Shown piece after piece: positions 1-5,319 of a stretch of DNA of 5,319 nucleotides. Under the pieces are notes generated by a model, which saw nothing but the letters and a program-made list of their open reading frames with translations, did no database searches and was not told the DNA's origin. Position numbers and translations under genes: made by a program. The stretch is from Actinomycetes bacterium (lineage in GTDB: Bacteria > Actinomycetota > Thermoleophilia > BMS3ABIN01). Numbering within the stretch: position 1 is the stretch's first letter; each line of letters opens with the position of its first letter. The stretch covers positions 1-5,319 of the forward strand of contig JAJYIN010000147.1 of the NCBI GenBank assembly GCA_021790075.1, in the 5' to 3' direction.

Positions 1-984
1 TACTGGCTGACCCGCCCGCCGCAGTCAATCGTGCTCACGGGCATTGTGGCGACCAACGATGTCCGGGTGGGCTCCCAGATCGAGGGGCGTTTGCAGAAGC
101 TCATGGTTCAACAAGGCGACACGGTCAAAAAGGGCCAATTGCTGGCAGTCATCCAACCCCAGGAATGGAAGGCGAACCGGGATTATTACGAGAACACCGA
201 GGAAGAGTCGGCTGCGGATATGAAGCAGGCCCAAGCGAATCTGGATTTCCAGGAGGCCCAGACCCGTGAGCAGATCCGCCAGGCGCGGGCCAATCTGGCC
301 ATGTACGAGAATCAGGTGAGTCAAGCCACGGCCGATCTGGAGTACGCACGGCTCAGTTTCGGACGGGCCAAAGCCATGCAGGCCCAGAAGATCAATTCGG
401 AGGCGGATTACGACCTGGCGCGGACGAATTACGCTGCCGCCGAGGCGCATGTCGAATCCCTCCACAAACAGGTGCAGGCAGCGGAGGCCGCTTTGGCGCT
501 GGCCCAGGCCAATATCGAACAAGTCGCCGCCCGCAGGGCCGCCTTGGCCGCCAGCACTTATCACCTAGCTGCTGCCCACGCCCAGACTGAAAAGGCCGAC
601 GTGTATCTCGGCTACACGGAGATTCACGCCCCGATCGACGGCATCGTCGACGTGCGAGCCGCCCTCCAGGGCGAGGTTGTGACCGCCGGCCAGGCCATCC
701 TCACCCTGATCAACCCCAATGACCTCTGGGTCCGGATCGACGTGGAGGAAAGCTACATCGGCCGCATTCACCTAGGCGACAAATTGACAGTGCGTCTCCC
801 CTCCGGCGTCACCCGCGAGGGAACGGTCTTCTTCCGCGGGGTGGATGCCGACTACGCCACCCAGCGCGATGTCAGCCGCACTAAGCGCGACATCAAGACC
901 TTCGAAGTACGCCTGCGCTGCGACAACAGCGACCGCAGCCTCGCCCTGGGGATGACCGCTTACGTCACCCTGCCGCTGAGGTGA
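1..984 (+). CDS. HlyD/YbhG-like periplasmic adaptor (membrane-fusion protein) of an ABC exporter, 5'-partial
   Basis: The reading frame is open from the first base, so the N-terminus and probable membrane anchor lie upstream; 327 residues are visible. A GTG at 31 is an internal Val codon, not a convincing start, because the residues before it (YWLTRPPQSI) already read like the segment that follows the anchor in HlyD proteins. In order I see the first half of a biotinyl-lipoyl-like domain (residues about 11-52, with GDTVKKGQLLA), a long Ala/Gln/Glu-rich alpha-helical coiled-coil hairpin (about 55-200), the returning lipoyl half (YTEIHAPIDGIV, about 205-216, then VVTAGQAILTLI), and a beta-barrel domain ending in RDIKTFEVRLR and GMTAYVTLP (about 245-325). 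The family links an inner-membrane transporter to a TolC-like channel across the periplasm. Its stop lies at or within a few bases of the ATPase start, indicating co-translation. It could equally be named EmrA-like, but the ABC ATPase next door favours the YbhG type. The family call is secure; the substrate is unknown. Confidence 0.93.
   Translation, partial: YWLTRPPQSIVLTGIVATNDVRVGSQIEGRLQKLMVQQGDTVKKGQLLAVIQPQEWKANRDYYENTEEESAADMKQAQANLDFQEAQTREQIRQARANLAMYENQVSQATADLEYARLSFGRAKAMQAQKINSEADYDLARTNYAAAEAHVESLHKQVQAAEAALALAQANIEQVAARRAALAASTYHLAAAHAQTEKADVYLGYTEIHAPIDGIVDVRAALQGEVVTAGQAILTLINPNDLWVRIDVEESYIGRIHLGDKLTVRLPSGVTREGTVFFRGVDADYATQRDVSRTKRDIKTFEVRLRCDNSDRSLALGMTAYVTLPLR
978..984 (+). 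promoter_or_regulatory. Shine-Dalgarno site deciding the ATPase start
   Basis: GAGGTGA at 978-984 matches the 16S rRNA 3' end well and sits inside the last codons of the adaptor gene. It lies 8 nt before ATG 993 and 5 nt before GTG 990. The more upstream GTG at 981, which overlaps the adaptor's TGA, falls inside this site and has no obvious ribosome-binding site of its own. Confidence 0.6.
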
Positions 985-992
985 CCACCGTG

Positions 993-2015
993 ATGGCCGC
1001 AGGGGCACCCGCCCTTCCTCCCCCCAAGCTTGACGTCGAAGTCGACAACCTGACCAAGTCCTTCGGCGACTTCTGCGCCGTCGACCACCTCAGCTTCACG
1101 GTCAATCACGGGGAGGTCTTCGGCCTCCTCGGACCCAACGGCGCCGGCAAGTCGACGCTTATCCGCGTGCTCACGACGCTAGTCGCCCCCACCTCCGGCC
1201 AGGCCCGCATCATCGGCCACGACATCGTCCGCAACCCCAACGAGGTCCGCCAAGCCATCGGCGTAATCCCGCAGGCCATGACCTCCGACCTCGACCTGAG
1301 CGCCACGGAGAACATGACCATTTTCGCTAAACTTTACGGCATCCCGCGCGCCAAGCGCCGTCAGGTGATCAATGAGCTTCTCGAAGCGGTGGACCTCGTG
1401 CCGTGGGCCGACAAGCCGGTCAAGATGTTCTCCGGCGGCATGCGGCGCCGGCTGGAGATTGCCCGCGGGTTGGTCCACGAGCCGAAGGTCTTTTTCCTCG
1501 ACGAACCGACCACCGGCCTGGACCCGGTCTCCCGGGTTTCCGTGTGGGAGATGCTCACCAAGCTCAAGGAGGAGCACGACCTGACCATCATCCTTACCAC
1601 CCATTACATGGATGAGGCGGACAAGCTCTGCGATCGCATTGCGATCGTGGATCACGGGAAACTGGTGGCCCTCGATGCCCCGCTGAAGCTCAAGGCTTCG
1701 ATTCCGGGCAAGAACGTGATCGAGGTGAGCTTCACCAAGGTACCGGCGGGCTGGGCCCACACTCTCGAAACCCTGCCGGAGGTCGCCGAGGTCAAGGCGG
1801 AGGATCAGGTCTTTCGCATCGCATCCCACAATGGCCCCAGCACCACGGTTGCCCTGATGGATGCAGCGCGAAAGGCAGAAGTAGCCATTGCCTCTCTATC
1901 CGTGCAGAGCACAACCCTTGACGATGTCTTTGTTCACTACACGGGAAGGCAGCTGCGCGATGCGCTCCAGAGCCCAGCCGCCAGCGAAAGCCCATTCATG
2001 CAGCGCCGGAAATGA
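993..2015 (+). CDS. ABC transporter ATPase, DrrA/CcmA-type (drug or lipid exporter ATP-binding subunit)
   Basis: This is a 340-residue cytoplasmic ATPase expected to dimerise and power the adjacent ABC-2 permease. All nucleotide-binding motifs are intact: Walker A GPNGAGKST (residues 47-55), Q-loop Gln94 in IGVIPQ, signature FSGGMRRR (146-153), Walker B VFFLDEP with Asp170 and catalytic Glu171, D-loop GLDP (175-178), and the H-loop His204 in TTHYMDEAD. After residue about 220 comes the C-terminal accessory domain typical of DrrA-like proteins (DUF4162 type), ending with the usual TTLDDVFVHYTGR. I chose ATG 993 because GAGGTGA lies 8 nt upstream. GTG 990, or GTG 981 overlapping the adaptor stop by 4 nt, would add one or four residues. 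Unlike the two-domain YbhF of Escherichia coli, this protein has a single nucleotide-binding domain. Family confidence is very high; the cargo cannot be inferred from the ATPase. Confidence 0.96.
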   Translation: MAAGAPALPPPKLDVEVDNLTKSFGDFCAVDHLSFTVNHGEVFGLLGPNGAGKSTLIRVLTTLVAPTSGQARIIGHDIVRNPNEVRQAIGVIPQAMTSDLDLSATENMTIFAKLYGIPRAKRRQVINELLEAVDLVPWADKPVKMFSGGMRRRLEIARGLVHEPKVFFLDEPTTGLDPVSRVSVWEMLTKLKEEHDLTIILTTHYMDEADKLCDRIAIVDHGKLVALDAPLKLKASIPGKNVIEVSFTKVPAGWAHTLETLPEVAEVKAEDQVFRIASHNGPSTTVALMDAARKAEVAIASLSVQSTTLDDVFVHYTGRQLRDALQSPAASESPFMQRRK

Positions 2016-2083
2016 GACCGTGGCTTTAAATTTGTACGGAATCTTCCGGTGGGTGGCTATCTTCGGGCAAATGAAAAAAACCT

Positions 2084-2102
2084 AAGCGGACACCGCCTTT
2101 TT
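2084..2102 (+). terminator. possible weak intrinsic terminator or attenuator between ATPase and permease genes
   Basis: AAGCGG at 2084-2089 can pair with CCGCCTT at 2093-2099 (one bulged C) around a 3-nt ACA loop. It is followed by an uninterrupted T-run (2098-2102, partly within the stem) and preceded by an A-run (2074-2080). This is the layout of a Rho-independent terminator, but the stem is short and imperfect. Full termination would cut the permease off from its ATPase, so partial attenuation or chance is more likely. Confidence 0.3.
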
Positions 2103-2125
2103 CTCAAGGAATCGGGTGGGGAATC

Positions 2126-3250
2126 ATGAAAATTGAGTTGAATCGGATCTTGGCCCTTATCGAGCGTGATATGCGCCGCTTCCGCCGCAGTCCCACGTTG
2201 ATGATCGTCTCGATGTTCTTCCCCCTGGTGCAGCTCGTAGTCCTCGGTTACGCCTTCGGGGGCAAGGTGAAACATCTGGAAGTCGGCGTGGTCGACCAGG
2301 ACCACCGGGTGCCAGCCGTGCAGCTGAAGGAGATGTTCAACGCCGTGGCCGCCAATGCGCAAACGTTTGAAACCATCTCGTACACCGACGAGGGGAAGGC
2401 CATGCACGATCTGCGCACCGGCCGCATCAACGGGGTCCTGAGCATTCCTCCGGAATTCTCGCGCAAGGTGCTGGCCAACGCCAATCCCCGCATCGCCCTC
2501 ATCGAAGACAACACGGACCAGTTCAGCTCCTCGGCCCTGGCCGCCAGTCTCAACGAAATCCTCAGTGCTTACAATCAAAAGCCGGTGCCCCCCCGGCAGA
2601 CCAGCACCGTCACCCTAGCGGTGGTCGAAGTCTACCCTTACGTGCCTTACATCCAGTATTTGCTCCCCGGCACCATCGTCCTGTCGATCTTCGTGTCCGC
2701 CATGATCGGTGGCGGCATCATCTTCATCGACGACAAGGCGCGCGGCCTGCACGAGGGGTATCTGGTGACCCCCATCACCAAATTCGACCTCATCCTGGGC
2801 TTCAATCTCGCCGGGGCTCTGAAGGCGATCCTGGCCGGCCTGGTGCTGGTCACTCTCGGCTCGCTGATCGCCGGCATTCCGGACCCCCTTAACCCGCTGC
2901 GCCTGGCGCGGATGCTGTTCCTGGTGGGGCTGACTTCTCTGGCGCTCATCAGCATGATGTTTCTGCTCATGGTGAGAGTGAGCGATCCCCTGGTCCCCCG
3001 CGCCATTTTCGGCGTGCTCAACACCGTTCTTTTCTTTCCCAGCGGCGCGGTTTACCCGACCAATGCCTTTCCCCCCTGGATGAAAGCGATCACCGTGGTC
3101 GATCCGTTCACCTACGCGGTTCACGGATTCAAGTCGCTGATTCTGAAAAACACAAGCATCGCTGCCATCGGCGGCGACATCTTCTTTCTGAGCGTCTTCA
3201 CGCTGCTCGCCATGGCCGCGGCCACTCTGCTCTTCCGCCGCACCCTCTAA
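2126..3250 (+). CDS. ABC-2 type transporter permease (DrrB/YbhS/YbhR-like)
   Basis: This 374-residue inner-membrane protein is expected to form the transport channel, driven by the upstream ATPase. The layout is that of the ABC-2 exporters with a large extracytoplasmic insert. A basic cytoplasmic N-terminus (RDMRRFRRS, 15-22) precedes TM1 (about 24-45). A periplasmic domain follows (about 46-172), then five hydrophobic segments at about 178-201, 219-250, 262-284, 292-310 and 344-370. The segment KARGLHEGYLVTPITKFDLI (204-223) resembles the cytoplasmic element that contacts the ATPase in this family. The run FFPSGAVYPTNAFPPWM (303-319) followed by DPFTYAVHGFK is the usual C-terminal ABC-2 signature. 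ATG 2126 is preceded by a G-rich stretch (GGTGGGGA, 2115-2122), a mediocre ribosome-binding site. Only one permease gene is present before the next spacer, so a homodimer is likely, unlike the YbhS/YbhR pair. It lies 110 bp after the ATPase gene, an unusually wide gap for such partners. Confidence 0.94.
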   Translation: MKIELNRILALIERDMRRFRRSPTLMIVSMFFPLVQLVVLGYAFGGKVKHLEVGVVDQDHRVPAVQLKEMFNAVAANAQTFETISYTDEGKAMHDLRTGRINGVLSIPPEFSRKVLANANPRIALIEDNTDQFSSSALAASLNEILSAYNQKPVPPRQTSTVTLAVVEVYPYVPYIQYLLPGTIVLSIFVSAMIGGGIIFIDDKARGLHEGYLVTPITKFDLILGFNLAGALKAILAGLVLVTLGSLIAGIPDPLNPLRLARMLFLVGLTSLALISMMFLLMVRVSDPLVPRAIFGVLNTVLFFPSGAVYPTNAFPPWMKAITVVDPFTYAVHGFKSLILKNTSIAAIGGDIFFLSVFTLLAMAAATLLFRRTL

Positions 3251-3355
3251 AGCAATCCCATTTGAAATTTGCAGAAGCTTGGCAATTCCTTCCTATTCAG
3301 CCTCGGTATCGCCCTATCCGTCATCAGCAGATGGATGGTTTAGGGGTATTCTGCA

Positions 3356-3385
3356 GTCATCCGGCGGGCGCCGGTTGGCAATGAC
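3356..3385. repeat. GC-rich palindrome with outer inverted arms (REP-like or operator)
   Basis: CCGGCG (3361-3366) and CGCCGG (3369-3374) form a perfect inverted repeat around two G. It is enclosed by a second pair, GTCAT (3356-3360) and ATGAC (3381-3385), with six unpaired bases (TTGGCA) on the right side. This resembles the dispersed extragenic palindromes of many proteobacteria, which often begin with GTCAT. It also lies directly upstream of and partly over the proposed -35 element, so an operator role is possible. Only one copy is visible in the window. Confidence 0.45.
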
Positions 3386-3409
3386 GGCCCCGCATGTCCA
3401 TGCTATTAT
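3381..3409 (+). promoter_or_regulatory. candidate sigma70 promoter for the OMF gene (extended -10)
   Basis: TATTAT at 3404-3409 matches the -10 consensus at 5 of 6 positions and is preceded by TG one base away (3401-3402), the extended -10 form. ATGACG at 3381-3386 matches the -35 consensus at 4 of 6 with a 17-bp spacer. Transcription would start near 3416, giving a leader of about 100 nt before ATG 3519. A weaker alternative is TTGTAA (3436-3441), 17 bp, TTTTAT (3459-3464). The OMF gene could thus be transcribed independently of the permease. Confidence 0.4.
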
Positions 3410-3509
3410 CCAGAAAGAAAATAAAGACCGTCGACTTGTAAAAATATGTGAAAATTCCTTTTATTTATGAAATGCATCGAGCGATTCCTTGGGTTCGCCG
3501 AAAACCGGT

Positions 3510-3514
3510 GAGGA
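3510..3514 (+). promoter_or_regulatory. Shine-Dalgarno site deciding the OMF start
   Basis: GAGGA at 3510-3514, within GGTGAGGA, lies 4 nt before ATG 3519 and only 1 nt before ATG 3516. This supports 3519 and argues against the TTG at 3489, which would put extra residues in front of a normal lipoprotein signal peptide. Confidence 0.6.
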
Positions 3515-3518
3515 AATG

Positions 3519-5012
3519 ATGAGGTTGACTCGTCCCTTGATTGCCGTGCTGACCACGATGGCTTTGACCGGCTGTATGGTCGGCCCCAACTTCCATGCCC
3601 CGGCCCCTCCGGCCACCAATGCCTACACGGCCTCACCGCTGCCGAAGCAGACCGACACCGCCCCGGTGAAGGGCGGCTCGCCCCAGCGCTTTATTTTTGC
3701 GCAGGAGCTCACCGCTCAGTGGTGGGCCCTGTTCCGTTCTCCCGGGCTCGATGCACTGATCAAGCAAGCGCTCAGGGAAAGCCCGTCGCTGGCTGCGGCC
3801 GAGGCCGCCCTGACCGAAGCCCGGGAGAACCTTCGGGCCGCCGGCGGTGCTCTGCTCTATCCCAAGGTCGATGCCGGTTTGCAGGCCAACCGCGAACGCA
3901 TTTCCGGGGCCACCTTCGGCGGATCGAGCCTCGAGCTCAGTTTGTTCAACGCCTCGGTCGAAGTTGCCTACACCCTCGATCTGGTCGGCGGTTCGCGGCG
4001 GCAGCTCGAAGGCCTGCGCGCCCGGGTCGACTATCAGCGCTTCCTGTATGAGGCCGCCTACCTGACCCTCACCGCGAACCTGACGACCACCGCCATTCGG
4101 GAGGCGTCGCTGCGGGCGCAGATCGATGCGACCCGTGATATGCTGAAAGCCGAAGAGCAACTGCTGACCCTGGTTCAGCGACAATTCGAGCTGGGTGCCG
4201 TGCCCCAGGCCTCGGTCCTCACCCAGCAGTCGGAGCTCGCCAAGACCCGGGCCACCCTGCCGCCGCTCCAAATGCAACTCGCCTTTACCCGCCATGCTTT
4301 GGCGGCTTTGGCGGGACGGATGCCCTCTCAAGAAGGTCTGCCGAGTTTCAAGTTGGATGCGCTGGAGCTGCCGAAGGAGCTCCCGGTGAGCCTCCCTTCG
4401 GCCCTGGTCCATCAGCGCCCTGACATCCGGGCGAGCGAAGCCTTGCTTCATCAGGCGAGTGCAGCAGTGGGGGTGGCCACGGCGAACCTCTATCCACAGG
4501 TAACCCTGAGCGGCAGCTATGGAGTTGAGTCTTCCGACACCGGCGACCTGTTTACCGGCCAAAATGTGGTTTGGAACCTGGGGGCCGGCTTGCTCCAGCC
4601 GATCTTTCACGGCGGAGAGCTTTCCGCCAAGCGCCGAGCGGCCATTGCCGCTTACGATCAGGCGGCGGCGCAATACAGGCAGACAGTGCTCCAGGCGTTT
4701 CAGAACGTAGCCGATGTGCTGAGGGCTCTGGAGACGGATGCCCGGACGCTGCGGGCGCAGGCCGACGCCGAAACCGCCGCCAAGGCGAGCCTTGACCTGA
4801 CCCGGAAGCAGTTCGATCTCGGGGCTGTGAGTTATCTCTCGCTGCTGGTGGCCCAACGCGACGAGCTGCAGGCCCGCATTAGTCTGGTCGCCGCCCAGGC
4901 CCAGCGTTATGCCGACACGGCCGCTCTATTTCAGGCCTTGGGAGGCGGCTGGTGGCAACGAGCAACGGCGGCCCCGCAGATGGAGGCGGCATCGGCTGCC
5001 AAAGCGGACTGA
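3519..5012 (+). CDS. NodT/TolC-family outer-membrane efflux lipoprotein (OMF)
   Basis: This 497-residue protein, of usual length for the family, should form the trimeric outer-membrane exit duct of the pump. From ATG 3519 the signal peptide has a basic start (MRLTR), a hydrophobic core and the lipobox LTGC with lipidated Cys19. The residue after Cys is Met rather than Asp, consistent with outer-membrane sorting. The family hallmark C-x-VGP-x-F-x-x-P follows immediately (19-27). Two OEP-type halves are visible. The first begins at QWWALFRSPGLDALI (67-81) and the second at LVHQRPDIRASEALL (296-310), followed by TANLYPQVTLSGSYG (321-335). An internal duplication shows in RQFELGAVPQASVL (221-234) and KQFDLGAVSYLSLL (430-443). 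The C-terminus has the normal YADTAALFQALGGGWW (464-479) and then a short Ala-rich tail. Position after the adaptor, ATPase and permease genes suggests it serves that exporter, though a 268-bp spacer with its own possible promoter would let it serve other pumps too. A longer start at TTG 3489 is possible but unlikely. Confidence 0.95.
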   Translation: MRLTRPLIAVLTTMALTGCMVGPNFHAPAPPATNAYTASPLPKQTDTAPVKGGSPQRFIFAQELTAQWWALFRSPGLDALIKQALRESPSLAAAEAALTEARENLRAAGGALLYPKVDAGLQANRERISGATFGGSSLELSLFNASVEVAYTLDLVGGSRRQLEGLRARVDYQRFLYEAAYLTLTANLTTTAIREASLRAQIDATRDMLKAEEQLLTLVQRQFELGAVPQASVLTQQSELAKTRATLPPLQMQLAFTRHALAALAGRMPSQEGLPSFKLDALELPKELPVSLPSALVHQRPDIRASEALLHQASAAVGVATANLYPQVTLSGSYGVESSDTGDLFTGQNVVWNLGAGLLQPIFHGGELSAKRRAAIAAYDQAAAQYRQTVLQAFQNVADVLRALETDARTLRAQADAETAAKASLDLTRKQFDLGAVSYLSLLVAQRDELQARISLVAAQAQRYADTAALFQALGGGWWQRATAAPQMEAASAAKAD

Positions 5013-5024
5013 CCGGCAAGGCGA

Positions 5025-5082
5025 ATATGATCTGAAGGCGATAGCTCCCGGAGGGGCTCCGCCTTCATTTCGCATATGATCT
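5025..5082. repeat. 9-bp direct repeat bracketing the post-operon hairpin
   Basis: ATATGATCT occurs at 5025-5033 and again at 5074-5082, and nearby upstream bases also partly agree (CG two to three bases before each copy). The copies flank the hairpin almost exactly. This could be a target-site duplication around a tiny palindromic insertion, or chance. Confidence 0.35.
5033..5070 (+). terminator. strong hairpin downstream of the OMF gene, probable intrinsic terminator
   Basis: TGAAGGCG (5033-5040) pairs perfectly with CGCCTTCA (5060-5067). Inside it, after a small internal loop, six further pairs (5043-5048 with 5053-5058, including one T-G pair) close on a four-base loop. The T-run after the stem is only three bases (5068-5070), so release may be inefficient or Rho-assisted. 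It lies about 20 bp after the OMF stop, the right place to end the operon. Confidence 0.5.
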
Positions 5083-5114
5083 TCTCCAACGGACCAACGA
5101 GTCGCTGCACGGTA

Positions 5115-5235
5115 ATGCGACCCGCCTATCCGATTCCGTTGCTGTGCCGTGTGCTCGGTGTTTCCGCAAGCGGATATCATGCTTGGCGCAGCCGTCCGCC
5201 GTCGCGAGATCCAGGCCGCCCATCGACGCTTCGGG
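5115..5235 (+). pseudogene. remnant of IS3-family OrfB transposase (N-terminal fragment, frameshifted)
   Basis: From ATG 5115 the frame reads MRPAYPIPLLCRVLGVSASG and then YHAWRSRPPSR. This is the typical N-terminal helix-turn-helix-like start of IS3-family OrfB (InsF-like) integrases. After about 5205 that frame turns into unrelated sequence, while the +1-shifted frame at 5206-5235 reads EIQAAHRRFG, which is what normally follows a little later in the same family, and then hits TAG at 5236. The simplest reading is a small deletion or frameshift, with the rest of the transposase lost: no DDE catalytic domain is present, and I see no OrfA or terminal inverted repeats. The original frame stays open to 5288 but would make a non-functional peptide. 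I judge it from remembered family sequences, so the exact group within IS3 is not assigned. Confidence 0.65.
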
Positions 5236-5319
5236 TAGTGCAAATGGAGACTTGCAATGTTGACTCGCAGTGGCTGGGGATGGATTAGCGGGTATAGGTT
5301 TGCTGTCGATCCAGCAAAT

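Larger units (their letters stand above)
3251..3518. other. 268-bp intergenic region between permease and OMF genes
   Basis: I find no credible gene here. A 63-codon open frame at 3279-3470 has no family resemblance and no good ribosome-binding site. The region contains a GC palindrome (3361-3374) and a candidate extended -10 promoter (3381-3409). An AT-rich patch follows: 3401-3480 is about 29% GC by hand count, against clearly GC-rich flanking genes. A possible weak hairpin just after the permease stop (3264-3288) has bulges and no real T-run, so I do not call a terminator there. Confidence 0.7.

Noticed and set aside
25..564. Minus-strand open frame (179 codons) opposite the adaptor gene
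   Set aside because: It is a shadow of the coiled-coil coding region, low in complexity (Leu, Gly, Arg rich) with no domain resemblance.
2032..2063. Promoter-like pair TTGTAC and TATCTT in the ATPase-permease gap
   Set aside because: The spacer is 20 bp and the -10 match is only 4 of 6, too weak to call.
1888..2085. Plus-strand 65-codon frame overlapping the ATPase 3' end and running into the spacer
   Set aside because: The ATPase already ends with a normal family C-terminus, so this is not a frameshifted continuation. It has no ribosome-binding site or family resemblance.
3264..3288. Possible hairpin just after the permease stop
   Set aside because: The stem needs two bulges and no T-run follows, so it is not supportable as a terminator.
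3279..3470. 63-codon plus-strand frame in the permease-OMF spacer
   Set aside because: There is no clear ribosome-binding site and no recognisable motif, and it runs across the palindrome and the AT-rich patch with changing composition. It is best treated as non-coding.
3633..4856. Long minus-strand open frame (407 codons) opposite the OMF gene
   Set aside because: It is fully antisense to a convincing NodT-family gene. Its translation is rich in Gly, Arg, Gln and Leu with no recognisable domain, as expected from the GC-biased codon use of the real gene.
4926..5243. 105-codon minus-strand frame across the OMF end and the IS relic
   Set aside because: It spans unrelated features (OMF coding end, hairpin, transposase relic) and its translation is Arg/Ser-rich noise.
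5236..5319. Possible further coding or IS sequence at the right edge (open frame from ATG 5257)
   Set aside because: Only 21 codons are visible before the window ends, with no recognisable family pattern or terminal repeat.

Overview
The window looks like a GC-rich chromosome of a Gram-negative bacterium, most likely a proteobacterium. The reasons are compact, co-directional GC-rich genes, a NodT-type outer-membrane lipoprotein (which requires an outer membrane) and a periplasmic adaptor protein. Genus cannot be decided from the sequence.

Positions 1-3250 carry three plus-strand genes of an ABC-2 type exporter: the 3' part of an HlyD/YbhG-like membrane-fusion protein (its start lies before the window), a DrrA/CcmA-type ATPase whose start region overlaps or abuts the adaptor's stop, and, after a 110-bp gap, one ABC-2 permease. 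The gap contains a small hairpin followed by five T. A further non-coding stretch (3251-3518) ends in an AT-rich patch with a plausible sigma70 promoter next to a GC palindrome. It leads into a complete NodT/TolC-like outer-membrane factor lipoprotein (3519-5012). Together the four proteins would form one tripartite pump: the ATPase powers a permease dimer, the adaptor bridges the periplasm, and the OMF opens the outer membrane. Nothing in the sequence fixes the substrate. Drugs, toxic organics or lipids are the usual cargo of such sets.

Positions 5013-5319 hold no intact gene. A strong hairpin (5033-5067) probably ends the operon and is bracketed by a 9-bp direct repeat. It is followed by a frameshifted, truncated relic of the N-terminus of an IS3-family OrfB transposase (about 5115-5235). 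The last 80 bases show nothing recognisable.

The core is a well-known kind of efflux operon and I see no evidence of a new system. The points worth a second look are in the spacers: the possible mid-operon attenuator, the palindrome and promoter before the OMF gene, the hairpin with flanking repeats, and the decayed IS.
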